From assembly GCA_052148155.1 (NCBI GenBank), contig JBKQIY010000144.1:6744-70743 (forward strand): a DNA stretch of 64,000 nt. Direction: 5' to 3'. The position numbers and the translations under genes were made by a program. Position 1 is the first letter of the stretch; the number at the start of each line of letters is the position of its first letter. A model generated the notes under the pieces. It ran no database searches and had not been told where the DNA came from. It saw nothing but the letters and a program-made list of their open reading frames with translations. This document shows positions 52,286 to 61,521 of the stretch, piece after piece. This DNA comes from JBBQER01 sp052148155 (lineage in GTDB: Bacteria > Actinomycetota > Acidimicrobiia > IMCC26256 > PALSA-610).

Positions 52286-53470
52286 TTATGGGACGGTCAA
52301 GTCGGGGAGACGGTTCGCTTTCGCCACGCTGCCCAACCAGGCGGCGCTGGGTTTCGGCGTCCGCACGAAGGTGTCACGGTCCACCGCGACCAGCCCGAAT
52401 CGGGGCTTGTAGCCATCGGCCCACTCGAAGTTGTCGAGCAGCGACCAGTAGGTGTAGCCGCGCACGTCGAGGCCGTCGCTCACGCACCGGCCCAGACCCT
52501 GGAGCGCCTCGGTCACGAATCTGATCCGGGTCGTATCGTCGTCGATCCCGATACCGTTCTCGGTGACGTAGACGGGATTGCCGGTCACGGCGACGGCGTG
52601 GCGGATCGCGGCCTCGAGAGACTGCGGCCAGAATTCGTAGCCCATCGACTCGACCGTCGCACTGTCGGGGTCGGGATCGATGGGCAGGCCGTCCAGGCCG
52701 ATGCGCGTCCGCGTGTAGGCCTGGACGCCGATGAAATCGTTGCCGCGGGTCGACTCGAGGAAGAAATCTTCGTGCATTGCCCGCGCCCGTTCCATCCCGG
52801 CTTCGCCGCCCTCGGGCGTCCACCAGTCCGACATGGACAAGGTCAGTCCGACCGGGAAGTCGCCTGGGCCGCCTTTCAAGATGTCGTACGCACGCTGGTG
52901 CGCGGCGCGCAGATGCTCATTGGCTTTCGCGTACAACGAGAAGTCCTGCCGGCCGGGCGGGAACCGTCCCATGAGATAGCCCAGGAGCGACACGACGTTC
53001 GGTTCGTTGATCGTGCAGGCCATGGCGATGAGGTCGCCGAAAGCGCTCACCGAGCGGTCACAGAACCGTCCGAATTTGTCGACGATCTCCGGCGCGGCCC
53101 AGCCGCCGCGGTCGGCCATCCAGCGCGGCGTGGTGAAATGGTGAAACGTCACCACCGGCGCGACGTCATGCTCGACACAGGTTGCGATCACCCGCCGGTA
53201 GTAGTCGAGCGCAGCACGCGAAAATTCGCCGTCTTCAGGTTCGATGCGGGACCACTCGATCGAAAACCGGTACGAACCGAAACCGAGGTCAGCGACGAGG
53301 GCGATGTCGTCGGCGTAGCGGTGCAGGCTGTCGCAGCAGTCGCCCGACACCTCGACCGCGGCCGTCCCGGGCGTGTGCTCGAAGACCCACCAGTCGTTGT
53401 TCCAGTTGCCGCCCTCAATCTGGTGCGCGGCGCCGGCCACACCCCAGACGAATCCATCGGGAAGTGTCAC
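52286..53470 (-). CDS. GH1 family beta-glucosidase-like glycosidase
   Basis: A 394-residue (beta/alpha)8 glycosidase. The GH1 N-terminal signature FVWGVAGAAHQIEGG is present. The acid/base is Glu156 in TINEPN and the nucleophile Glu304 in YVTENG. The C-terminal WSLLDNFEWADGYKPRFGLVAVD matches the aglycone-site motif. The protein is shorter than the usual 440-480 residues, with reduced loops. No signal peptide, so cytosolic. It could act on beta-glucosides or similar; the exact sugar is not determined. Confidence 0.9.
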   Translation of the reverse strand: MTLPDGFVWGVAGAAHQIEGGNWNNDWWVFEHTPGTAAVEVSGDCCDSLHRYADDIALVADLGFGSYRFSIEWSRIEPEDGEFSRAALDYYRRVIATCVEHDVAPVVTFHHFTTPRWMADRGGWAAPEIVDKFGRFCDRSVSAFGDLIAMACTINEPNVVSLLGYLMGRFPPGRQDFSLYAKANEHLRAAHQRAYDILKGGPGDFPVGLTLSMSDWWTPEGGEAGMERARAMHEDFFLESTRGNDFIGVQAYTRTRIGLDGLPIDPDPDSATVESMGYEFWPQSLEAAIRHAVAVTGNPVYVTENGIGIDDDTTRIRFVTEALQGLGRCVSDGLDVRGYTYWSLLDNFEWADGYKPRFGLVAVDRDTFVRTPKPSAAWLGSVAKANRLPDLTVP

Positions 53471-53510
53471 CGCCTGAGGCTAGAACGCCTGGGCGCGAAC
53501 GTGGGGCCCA

Positions 53511-53516
53511 TACACT
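53511..53516 (+). promoter_or_regulatory. candidate -10 (TACACT) for trpC
   Basis: TACACT lies 12 bases before the trpC GTG, the same placement as the element before hisD. No Shine-Dalgarno is seen. Confidence 0.4.
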
Positions 53517-53528
53517 TCTGCGCATCCT

Positions 53529-54332
53529 GTGACCGTTCTCGACGACATCCTCGCCCGCAAACGCGACGAGGTCACGCTCCTGCGACGACCGCAGACCCGT
53601 GACCTGCTCCGGCGCCGCGCCCTCGACGCACCGCCGGTACGCGACTTCGCGGCGGCGTTGCGCCCCGTCGGGGACCACATCGCGGTGATCGGCGAACTCA
53701 AGCGTCGTTCCCCGTCGAAAGGCGATCTCGCACCCGATCTCGACCCGGTCGTCACCGCGACCGCCTACGAGTCGGGCGGAGCGGCCGCGCTGTCCGTATT
53801 GACCGATGCCCCGTTCTTCGCGGGCCGCGTCGACGACCTGACCGCCGCGCGCGACGCGACGTCGCTGCCCGTGTTGCGCAAGGACTTCACGATCGACGAG
53901 GTCCAGGTCTACGAGTCGAGGGCGATCGGTGCCGACGCCATCCTCCTCATCGCCGCCGCGGTTCCCGACGACGAGTTGCTCGCAGATCTTCATGCTGTGG
54001 CCCACGAGCTCGGTCTCGCGGTGGTCGTCGAGTGCCACAACGCACCCGAAATCGAACGGGCGTTACGTGCGGGTGCGGCGATCGTCGGTGTCAACAGTCG
54101 GGATCTCGCCACCTTCAAAGAGGATCTCGGTGTCGGGGAGGCACTCGCGGCGCGGGTACCTCCGTCGGTGATCGCGGTCGCCGAGTCAGCGGTGCGTACC
54201 GCGGCGGACGCAGTCCGGCTCGGTGCCGTAGGGTTCGACGCGGTCCTCGTCGGCGAGGCGCTCGTCCGTGCCGCGGATCCTGCAGCTTTGGTGCGCGACC
54301 TCGGCGCCGCGCCGGTGAAACGGAGGTCGTGA
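53529..54332 (+). CDS. trpC: indole-3-glycerol-phosphate synthase
   Basis: A 267-residue monofunctional (beta/alpha)8 enzyme converting CdRP to indole-3-glycerol phosphate. ILARKRDEV at the start, IGELKRRSPSKG and LRKDFTIDEVQVYESRAIGADA carry the catalytic lysines; GVNSRDLATFK and AESAV are further family motifs. GTG start 58 bases from the divergent glycosidase gene. trpD is not in the window. Confidence 0.95.
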   Translation: MTVLDDILARKRDEVTLLRRPQTRDLLRRRALDAPPVRDFAAALRPVGDHIAVIGELKRRSPSKGDLAPDLDPVVTATAYESGGAAALSVLTDAPFFAGRVDDLTAARDATSLPVLRKDFTIDEVQVYESRAIGADAILLIAAAVPDDELLADLHAVAHELGLAVVVECHNAPEIERALRAGAAIVGVNSRDLATFKEDLGVGEALAARVPPSVIAVAESAVRTAADAVRLGAVGFDAVLVGEALVRAADPAALVRDLGAAPVKRRS

Positions 54333-54549
54333 TGGACACCTGCCTTCGTGGTCGCCCAGGACGAGGTTCCAGCCTCCGAGGCCGGACCTGCAGTCGGCGA
54401 CCGAGCGACCATGCGCGGGCGGCGGCTGCCGCCGGACAGGCACGAGTGATGCGGCGCGACTCGTCGGGTCGGGGTACGTTCGACGTTCAGGTCGACGACG
54501 ACGTCACCCACCATCGCCTGATCGACGTATGACGTTCCGGTAGCGACGC
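54333..54549 (+). other. trpC-trpF spacer with a doubtful short frame
   Basis: 217 bases. An ATG overlapping the trpC stop opens a 66-codon frame to 54532 whose first half is Arg-rich. Only the tail (GTFDVQVDDDVTHHRLIDV) looks protein-like. It may be a broken or very small gene; I see no ribosome site. Downstream trpF begins 17 bases after its stop. Confidence 0.3.
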
Positions 54550-55284
54550 GTGTTCGTCAAGATCTGCGGCATCACGAACGAGGACGACGCACTGCTCGCG
54601 GTGGCGCTCGGCGCGGACGCGCTCGGCTTCGTCTTCGCGCCGAGCCGACGCCAGGTGAACCCCGACACGGTTCGCGACATCGTCAAGCGCTTGCCGCGCG
54701 AGGTCACAACTGTTGGCGTGTTCCGTGACGATCGGCCGGCGCACGTCGTAGATGTCGCGTCGCGTGTCGGTCTGCACGCGGTACAACTGCACGGTCGCGA
54801 GCCTCGCTCCGAGGTGCAGTGGATCCGCGAACGTGTGCGGTTCGTGATCCAAGCATTTGCGGCCGGAGATCCTGCGCTGGCCGCCGCCGCCAACAGTCCG
54901 GCGGATGTCATCTTGGTCGACTCGCCGAATCCGGGCTCGGGCCGGGTCTTCGACTGGCGTCTCGCCGAGGGCGCGCCGAGCGGTGTCCGATTGCTCGTCG
55001 CCGGCGGGCTCACCGCCCACAACGTCGGCGACGCCATTCGCGTGTTGCGACCATGGGGCGTCGACGTCTCGAGTGGGGTCGAGGTCGCGGCGGGCCGCAA
55101 GGATCCCCGCAAGCTCCGACAGTTCATCGAAGCCGCGCGAGCGGCCGCGGTCGGCGTCGGCGACCTGAGTGTCGACCTGACCCGCGACGAGCCCACCAGG
55201 CACGAACGAGCCGGGCATGACCACCGTGTCAGCGACGTCGCCGAGGCACAGATCCGTCCGTACGACTGGCAACTCGACGACTGA
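54550..55284 (+). CDS. trpF: phosphoribosylanthranilate isomerase
   Basis: A (beta/alpha)8 isomerase of 244 residues. FVKICGITNEDDALLAV contains the catalytic Cys (about residue 6), VILVDSPNPGSGRVFDW the catalytic Asp, and LLVAGGLTAHNVGDAI with DVSSGVEVAAGRKDP the phosphate site. The core ends near residue 200; a polar, acidic extension of about 40 residues follows (VGVGDLSVDLTRDEPTRHERA...), which is not typical of TrpF. GTG start, no strong ribosome site. A dedicated TrpF argues that HisA here is not the dual PriA enzyme. Confidence 0.92.
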   Translation: MFVKICGITNEDDALLAVALGADALGFVFAPSRRQVNPDTVRDIVKRLPREVTTVGVFRDDRPAHVVDVASRVGLHAVQLHGREPRSEVQWIRERVRFVIQAFAAGDPALAAAANSPADVILVDSPNPGSGRVFDWRLAEGAPSGVRLLVAGGLTAHNVGDAIRVLRPWGVDVSSGVEVAAGRKDPRKLRQFIEAARAAAVGVGDLSVDLTRDEPTRHERAGHDHRVSDVAEAQIRPYDWQLDD

Positions 55285-55310
55285 GCCCGCCGGGAGCACG
55301 GCATGCACGC

Positions 55311-55353
55311 TGTGAAGATTCACAGAACTTCCTCGGTGTCCGACCTCTAACAT
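55311..55353 (+). promoter_or_regulatory. inverted repeat and candidate trpBA promoter
   Basis: TGTGAAGATTCACA (55311-55324) is a perfect 6-2-6 inverted repeat. It lies 23 bases upstream of TAACAT (55348-55353), a good -10 for the trpB message. It is not flanked by T-runs, so an operator is more likely than a terminator. It resembles a Crp/FNR half-site pair, but the spacing (TGTGA-N4-TCACA) differs from the usual N6. Confidence 0.45.
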
Positions 55354-55424
55354 GATGCGACCCGTTCCCGTGCCCCCGGCCGGTGCCGTCCCTCGCCGAA
55401 ATCGAAACAGGAGTCGCGACGTCG

Positions 55425-56660
55425 ATGTCAGTTCCGCCGCGCGGTACGGTCGTCCATCTCGAGCCACCGGGCCCCGAACCCGCGGGACTCGGACGGTTCG
55501 GAGACTTCGGCGGCAGGTTCGCGCCCGAAACCCTCGTCCCGGCGCTCGCCCAACTGGAGGTCAACTTCCGCGAGGCGTGGAGCGACCGCGCCTTTCGCGA
55601 CGAGTACGCGTCGCTTTTGTCGAGCTACGTCGGCCGACCGACGCCCGTCACCGAGTGTGCACGCCTGTCGGAACGGCTCGGCGTGCGCGTGTTCCTCAAA
55701 CGCGAGGACCTCGCGCATACCGGTTCGCACAAGATCAACAACGTGCTCGGACAGTGCCTCCTGACGCGACGAATGGGCAAACGACGCGTGATCGCCGAGA
55801 CCGGTGCCGGCCAGCACGGCGTCGCCGCGGCGACCGGAGCCGCGCTGTTTGGGCTCGGCTGCACGGTCTACATGGGCGCAGTCGACGTCGAACGTCAAGC
55901 GCTCAACGTCTGGCGCATGAAACTTCTCGGAGCCGATGTCGTCCCGGTGCAGACGGGGAGCGCAACGCTGAAAGATGCCGTTAACGAAGCGATGCGCGCC
56001 TGGGTGGAGGCGGTCGAAACGACCCACTATTGCATCGGCTCCGCGATGGGTCCGCACCCGTTTCCATGGATGGTCCGCGAATTCCAGCGCGTCGTCGGCG
56101 ACGAAGCACGTACCCAGACACGGGCGTTGCTCGACGGCAAAGATCCCGACGTTGTGCTCGCGTGCGTCGGCGGCGGCTCCAATGCGATCGGGACGTTCAG
56201 TGCCTTCATCGCCTCGGGCGCCCGCCTCGTCGGCGTCGAGGCTGGCGGGCTCGGCTTAGAAACCGGCCATCATGGCGCCGCGGTCAGTCGAGGTATCCCT
56301 GGCGTCGTGCACGGCATGCGTTCGCTGTTCCTACAAGACGAGTACGGTCAGGTACTCGAGGCCACGTCGATCAGCGCCGGACTCGACTATCCCGGCGTCG
56401 GACCTGAACATGCGATGCTCGCCGCTGACGGCCGCGCCGAGTACTACTCCGCGACCGACACGGAAGCACTCGAAGGTTTTCAACTTCTGGCGGCGACGGA
56501 AGGCATCGTGCCTGCGCTCGAGCCCGCGCACGCGATCGGATGGCTCGCCCGCGAAGCCGGACATTCCGTCCCGGCCGGATCGACGGTACTGGTGACACTG
56601 TCCGGGCGGGGCGACAAGGATGCCGCCCAGGTCGCCGAACGTCTCGGCGAGACGACATGA
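55425..56660 (+). CDS. trpB: tryptophan synthase beta chain
   Basis: A 411-residue PLP enzyme (fold type II) condensing indole and serine. FGDFGGRFAPETLVPAL opens the domain. The PLP lysine is Lys103 in HTGSHKINN, GAGQHGVA follows, and the phosphate loop is GGGSNAIG; ETGHHGAAVSRG is also typical. The ATG is chosen for AGGAG 11 bases upstream; a GTG 14 codons earlier is possible. Seven bases separate it from trpA. Confidence 0.96.
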   Translation: MSVPPRGTVVHLEPPGPEPAGLGRFGDFGGRFAPETLVPALAQLEVNFREAWSDRAFRDEYASLLSSYVGRPTPVTECARLSERLGVRVFLKREDLAHTGSHKINNVLGQCLLTRRMGKRRVIAETGAGQHGVAAATGAALFGLGCTVYMGAVDVERQALNVWRMKLLGADVVPVQTGSATLKDAVNEAMRAWVEAVETTHYCIGSAMGPHPFPWMVREFQRVVGDEARTQTRALLDGKDPDVVLACVGGGSNAIGTFSAFIASGARLVGVEAGGLGLETGHHGAAVSRGIPGVVHGMRSLFLQDEYGQVLEATSISAGLDYPGVGPEHAMLAADGRAEYYSATDTEALEGFQLLAATEGIVPALEPAHAIGWLAREAGHSVPAGSTVLVTLSGRGDKDAAQVAERLGETT

Positions 56661-56667
56661 GCGGCGC

Positions 56668-57453
56668 ATGAGCGCAGGTGTCGAACTCGAAACGCACCTA
56701 CGTCAACGACGCGCCGGCGGGCACAAGCTGCTCGTTCCGTACGTCACCGGCGGGCTCGGCCGCGAGTGGTGCGAGGTCGTGCGAGCGGTGGTCCATGCCG
56801 GAGCCGACGCAGTCGAGATCGGCATCCCTTTCTCCGATCCGATCATGGACGGCCGCACCATCCAAGAGGCCAGCCAACGGGCGCTCGATCTCGGCGCAAC
56901 ACCGATCGGTGTGATCGACGCGCTCGCCGACATCGATGTCCCAGTCCCACTCATCGTGATGACCTACTACAACCTCATCGTCCGCCTCGGGCACACACGC
57001 GCCGCGCAAGCCCTGCAAGGCGTCGGCGTCACCGGTGCGATCATCCCCGATCTTCCCCTCGACGAACTCAACGGTTGGGGCGACGCCGCCGATGCGGCCG
57101 GTGTCGCCACCGTGCTCCTCGCGGCGCCGACAACCCCCGACGACCGTCTCGCTGCAATCTGCGAACGGTCGCGCGGCTTCGTGTACGGCGTGTCGTTACT
57201 CGGCGTGACCGGCGAGCGCAGCGCGCTCCCCGTCCACGCCGAACTGATGGGCGTGCGCTGCAAGGCGGTCACCGACCGGCCCGTCCTCCTCGGCGTCGGC
57301 ATCTCGACTCCCGCGCAGGCCGCGCAGGCCGCCGCGAGCGCCGACGGCGTGATCGTCGGCAGCGCCCTGGTGCGACGTCTCCTCGAGGGCGGCGGCCCGG
57401 ACGAAGCCGCCGCGTTCGTCGCGACCCTGCGCGCCGCGCTCGACGTCGGCTGA
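56668..57453 (+). CDS. trpA: tryptophan synthase alpha chain
   Basis: A 261-residue (beta/alpha)8 partner of TrpB that cleaves indole-3-glycerol phosphate. VPYVTGGL, then the catalytic Glu in VEIGIPFSDPIMDG with the Asp shortly after. MTYYNLIVRLG, IIPDLPLDE, VSLLGVTGER and GVGISTPAQA match the family. ATG start just after trpB. Last enzyme gene of the trp series; motA follows on the same strand after 109 bases. Confidence 0.96.
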   Translation: MSAGVELETHLRQRRAGGHKLLVPYVTGGLGREWCEVVRAVVHAGADAVEIGIPFSDPIMDGRTIQEASQRALDLGATPIGVIDALADIDVPVPLIVMTYYNLIVRLGHTRAAQALQGVGVTGAIIPDLPLDELNGWGDAADAAGVATVLLAAPTTPDDRLAAICERSRGFVYGVSLLGVTGERSALPVHAELMGVRCKAVTDRPVLLGVGISTPAQAAQAAASADGVIVGSALVRRLLEGGGPDEAAAFVATLRAALDVG

Positions 57454-57562
57454 GGCTCGGATCCCCGCTCGGATGTGACATTCGCCCTACAGCGGTTCGC
57501 GGCCACGGTCGATACCTCCCCGGGTACGGCAGGGACGCCGGGAATGGATCCAGGGAGGGACG

Positions 57563-58378
57563 ATGGAGAAGGGCTCACTGATCGGCATATCTGTTGCCGT
57601 CGTCGGCGTCTTCTTGAGCGCGACGCTTCACGGCATCAACGTGGTGTTCCTCTTCACCGAACTGCCGTCGATTCTGATCGTGTTCACCGGCTGCATCGGC
57701 GCCACGATGGTCGCCTTTCCGATGGAAGCCACGTCCAACCTTCCCAAGTACGTCAAAAAGGTGATGAAGGGCGGCGAGGAGCACTCGGCGATGGAGACGA
57801 TCACGCAGATCGTCAAGCTCACCAACCGGGCGCGCTCCGAGGGCCTGCTGGCCCTCGAGGACGAAGCGAAGTCGATCGAGGATCCATTCTTCCGCAAAGG
57901 GATCGAGTTCGCGGTCGACGGCACCGACCCCGAAGCGTTGAGGAAGACGCTCCTTTCGGAGATCAGCGCCATGCGCGATCGCCACAAGGTCGGTCAGGGC
58001 TGGTGCACCCAAGCCGGGGTGTTCGCACCGACGTTCGGCATCATCGGCGCCGTGTTCGGCCTGATGGCGACGATGGCCAACCTGTCGAAACCGACGGCGG
58101 TCGGCGCAGGCATCGCCGGCGCGTTCGTTGCGACGTTCTGGGGTGTGTTCCTCGCCAACGCGGTGTTCTTGCCGTTCGCGAGCAAGTTGAAGCAGCTGTC
58201 GACCATAGAGATCGCCCACAAGATGCTGATCGTCGAGGGCATCATGGCGATCCAAGCCGGAGTGAGCCCCCGCGTCGTCGAAGAGCTCCTGAAGTCGCAC
58301 GTCCCGCCGTCGGAACGTGACGACGTCGTCGTGTCTCCGGTGTCGTCCGAGGCGCCGGCCGAGGCCGAAGCCGCGTAG
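57563..58378 (+). CDS. motA: flagellar motor stator protein MotA
   Basis: A 271-residue proton-channel stator subunit with four helices: SLIGISVAVVGVFLSATLHG, LPSILIVFTGCIGATMVAF, then after a cytoplasmic loop GVFAPTFGIIGAVFGLMATM and GAFVATFWGVFLANAVFLPF. The cytoplasmic loop with EGLLALEDEAK is typical, including charged residues that contact FliG. An acidic C-terminal tail follows. GGGAGG lies four bases before the ATG. No other flagellar gene is in the window. Confidence 0.93.
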   Translation: MEKGSLIGISVAVVGVFLSATLHGINVVFLFTELPSILIVFTGCIGATMVAFPMEATSNLPKYVKKVMKGGEEHSAMETITQIVKLTNRARSEGLLALEDEAKSIEDPFFRKGIEFAVDGTDPEALRKTLLSEISAMRDRHKVGQGWCTQAGVFAPTFGIIGAVFGLMATMANLSKPTAVGAGIAGAFVATFWGVFLANAVFLPFASKLKQLSTIEIAHKMLIVEGIMAIQAGVSPRVVEELLKSHVPPSERDDVVVSPVSSEAPAEAEAA

Positions 58379-58396
58379 TCGGTTGATGCACACACG

Positions 58397-59368
58397 ATGT
58401 CCGGCGACAGTGGGCTCCCCGAGGAGCACGAAGAGCACGTGAATCACGAGGCGTGGGTCATTCCCTACGCCGACTTATTGACGTTGCTGATGGCGATGTT
58501 CATCGCGCTGTTCGCGATCTCGACGGTCAACACCTCGAAGTTCAAGGACCTCGCGTTGGGCTTCAATCAGGCTCTCGGCGGCGGAAAGCTCGACAGCTCG
58601 GTGTTCGCGGGGTCCGATCCGGCCGACACGTCACCGATCCCGGGCAACGGATACGGCAACGGGCCCGGCTCGGGTGGCAGCCTCGTCGCCAGCGACAACG
58701 TCCTCACCGCCTCTCAGCTCGCGCAGCTGCTGAACGCGACCGACGACCTCCAAAACGCCAAAGCCGAACAGGCCGAGACGTTGCAAGGCGTCCAGAAGGC
58801 CATCGAGGCCCGCGCCCAAGCGGGGGGATACGGCGCGGAGATCGAGACGCAGTTGCAGTCCCGCGGATTGGTCGTGACAGTCGTGACCGACAAGGTGCTG
58901 TTCAACAGCGGCTCCGCGGCGCTGGTCCCGGGGGGCGACGCGTTGCTCGGCCTGATCGCCGACGCCTTGAAGGCCGTGCCCAACCCGGTACTCATCGACG
59001 GCTACACCGACTCGGTCCCGATCTCGACCGAGATGTACCCGTCGAATCTCGAGCTTTCGAGCGCACGAGCCGACCGTGTGGCCGAATATTTCATGTCAGA
59101 GGGCCTTGCCGAAGCGCGACTGTTCCCCGAGGGTCTCGGCTCGCGCGACCCGATCATGTCGAACGCGACGGCGGCCGGCCGGGCACGAAACCGGCGGGTC
59201 GAGATCATCGTGCAGTCGACGGTCGTGAACGACACGCTTGCGAACGCCGGACTCGACCAGACACCGACGACGACGCCCACGCCCGCAGCGCCGCACGTAC
59301 AGGCGGCAGTGAGCTCCGACGTGGCACCGTCGAGCGCCGACCTCACTCCCAATCTCGGAGCGAACTAG
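58397..59368 (+). CDS. motB: flagellar motor stator protein MotB
   Basis: A 323-residue stator subunit. The single helix AWVIPYADLLTLLMAMFIAL carries the proton-binding Asp in PYADLL (about residue 26). After a Gly/Ser-rich plug and linker, the OmpA-like peptidoglycan-binding domain covers about 150-270 (VLFNSGSAALVPGG, IDGYTDSVPI, LSSARADRVAEYF, GRARNRRVEI). A Thr/Pro/Ala tail of about 45 residues is extra. It starts 18 bases after motA and forms the stator with it. Confidence 0.94.
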   Translation: MSGDSGLPEEHEEHVNHEAWVIPYADLLTLLMAMFIALFAISTVNTSKFKDLALGFNQALGGGKLDSSVFAGSDPADTSPIPGNGYGNGPGSGGSLVASDNVLTASQLAQLLNATDDLQNAKAEQAETLQGVQKAIEARAQAGGYGAEIETQLQSRGLVVTVVTDKVLFNSGSAALVPGGDALLGLIADALKAVPNPVLIDGYTDSVPISTEMYPSNLELSSARADRVAEYFMSEGLAEARLFPEGLGSRDPIMSNATAAGRARNRRVEIIVQSTVVNDTLANAGLDQTPTTTPTPAAPHVQAAVSSDVAPSSADLTPNLGAN

Positions 59369-59405
59369 ACCTCCTCTCGCGGCCGGGAGGGGCTGGCACC
59401 AGCCG

Positions 59406-59411
59406 GTAGCT
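59406..59411 (+). promoter_or_regulatory. candidate -10 (TAGCTT) for icd
   Basis: TAGCTT ends eight bases before the icd ATG and there is no Shine-Dalgarno, which suggests a leaderless transcript. Confidence 0.4.
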
Positions 59412-59419
59412 TGTCGGCT

Positions 59420-60613
<1,194 letters not shown>

Positions 60614-60681
60614 CACGCACCAAACACCCGGCGTACCTGTCGGTGATCCGAGACGTTGGCGGTTCCGAGTCGGCGCGCCGG

Positions 60682-61521
60682 CTATGCCAGCAGTTGTTGG
60701 ACCAGACGGTCGAGGGAATCGCGGTAGTGGGGGCAGCTGGGGCGCCCGGCGAGGCGTAACGCACGGTTGTCGAGCACCGAGTTCGCGGGGCGAACCGCGG
60801 CACGAGGTGGGTCGAGGTCAGCGGTCTTGATCGCCTCCACCCGGCCCGGATCGCCGCCCGCGGCCGTGAGGACGACGCGTGCGAACTCGTACCAGGTCAA
60901 CGCGCCCTGGTTGGTGACATGCCAGGTGCCCGGTAACCGATCCGTGACAAAGGCGTGCAGGACAACGACGAGGTCGGACACGATCGTCGGCGATCCACGC
61001 TGATCGGTGACGAACCGCATCGTTCCCTTCTCCCGCGCGAGCCGCAGCATCGTCTTCACCGCGTTCGAGCCGTGCTGTCCGCACACCCACGAAGTGCGCA
61101 CCACCGCGCAGTCGGGGTCGATTTCGAACTCGCCCGCCAGCTTGGACGTGCCGTAGACCGACAGAGGATTCGGGGTGTCCCACTCGTGGTACGGCTCATC
61201 GTTGTCGCCGTCGAAGACGTAGTCGGTCGACAGGGCAACGACGTACGCACCGACCCGCCGGGCGGCCTCCATCACGTTGCGGTTGGCCAACGCGTTATCC
61301 CGGAACGCGCGATCAGCATCCGACTCGCACCCGTCGACATCGGTCCAGGACGCACAGTGCACGATCGCGTCCGGATGTGCGTCGGCGATGACGGCCAGCG
61401 CGGCCTGGCGGTCTCCGACGTCGAGGTCGGCGTGGGTGCATGCGACCACCTCGTGGGATGCGAGCGCATCGACGAGTTCCCGACCGATCTGCCCACCCGC
61501 ACCGGTGACGAGCACTTTCAT
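60682..61521 (-). CDS. rfbD: dTDP-4-dehydrorhamnose reductase
   Basis: A 279-residue SDR enzyme making dTDP-L-rhamnose. The N-terminal VLVTGAGGQIGREL binds the cofactor, YVFDGD and the catalytic YGTSK (YxxxK) follow, and the substrate region is TSWVCGQHGSNAVKTML. The ATG overlaps the rfbB stop (ATGA). Last gene of a three-gene operon. rfbC (epimerase) is not in the window. Confidence 0.93.
   Translation of the reverse strand: MKVLVTGAGGQIGRELVDALASHEVVACTHADLDVGDRQAALAVIADAHPDAIVHCASWTDVDGCESDADRAFRDNALANRNVMEAARRVGAYVVALSTDYVFDGDNDEPYHEWDTPNPLSVYGTSKLAGEFEIDPDCAVVRTSWVCGQHGSNAVKTMLRLAREKGTMRFVTDQRGSPTIVSDLVVVLHAFVTDRLPGTWHVTNQGALTWYEFARVVLTAAGGDPGRVEAIKTADLDPPRAAVRPANSVLDNRALRLAGRPSCPHYRDSLDRLVQQLLA

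Noticed and set aside
51650..53602. 650-codon plus-strand frame across the regulator and glycosidase genes
   Set aside because: It is antisense to two genes with complete catalytic motifs and has none of its own; long antisense frames are common at high GC.
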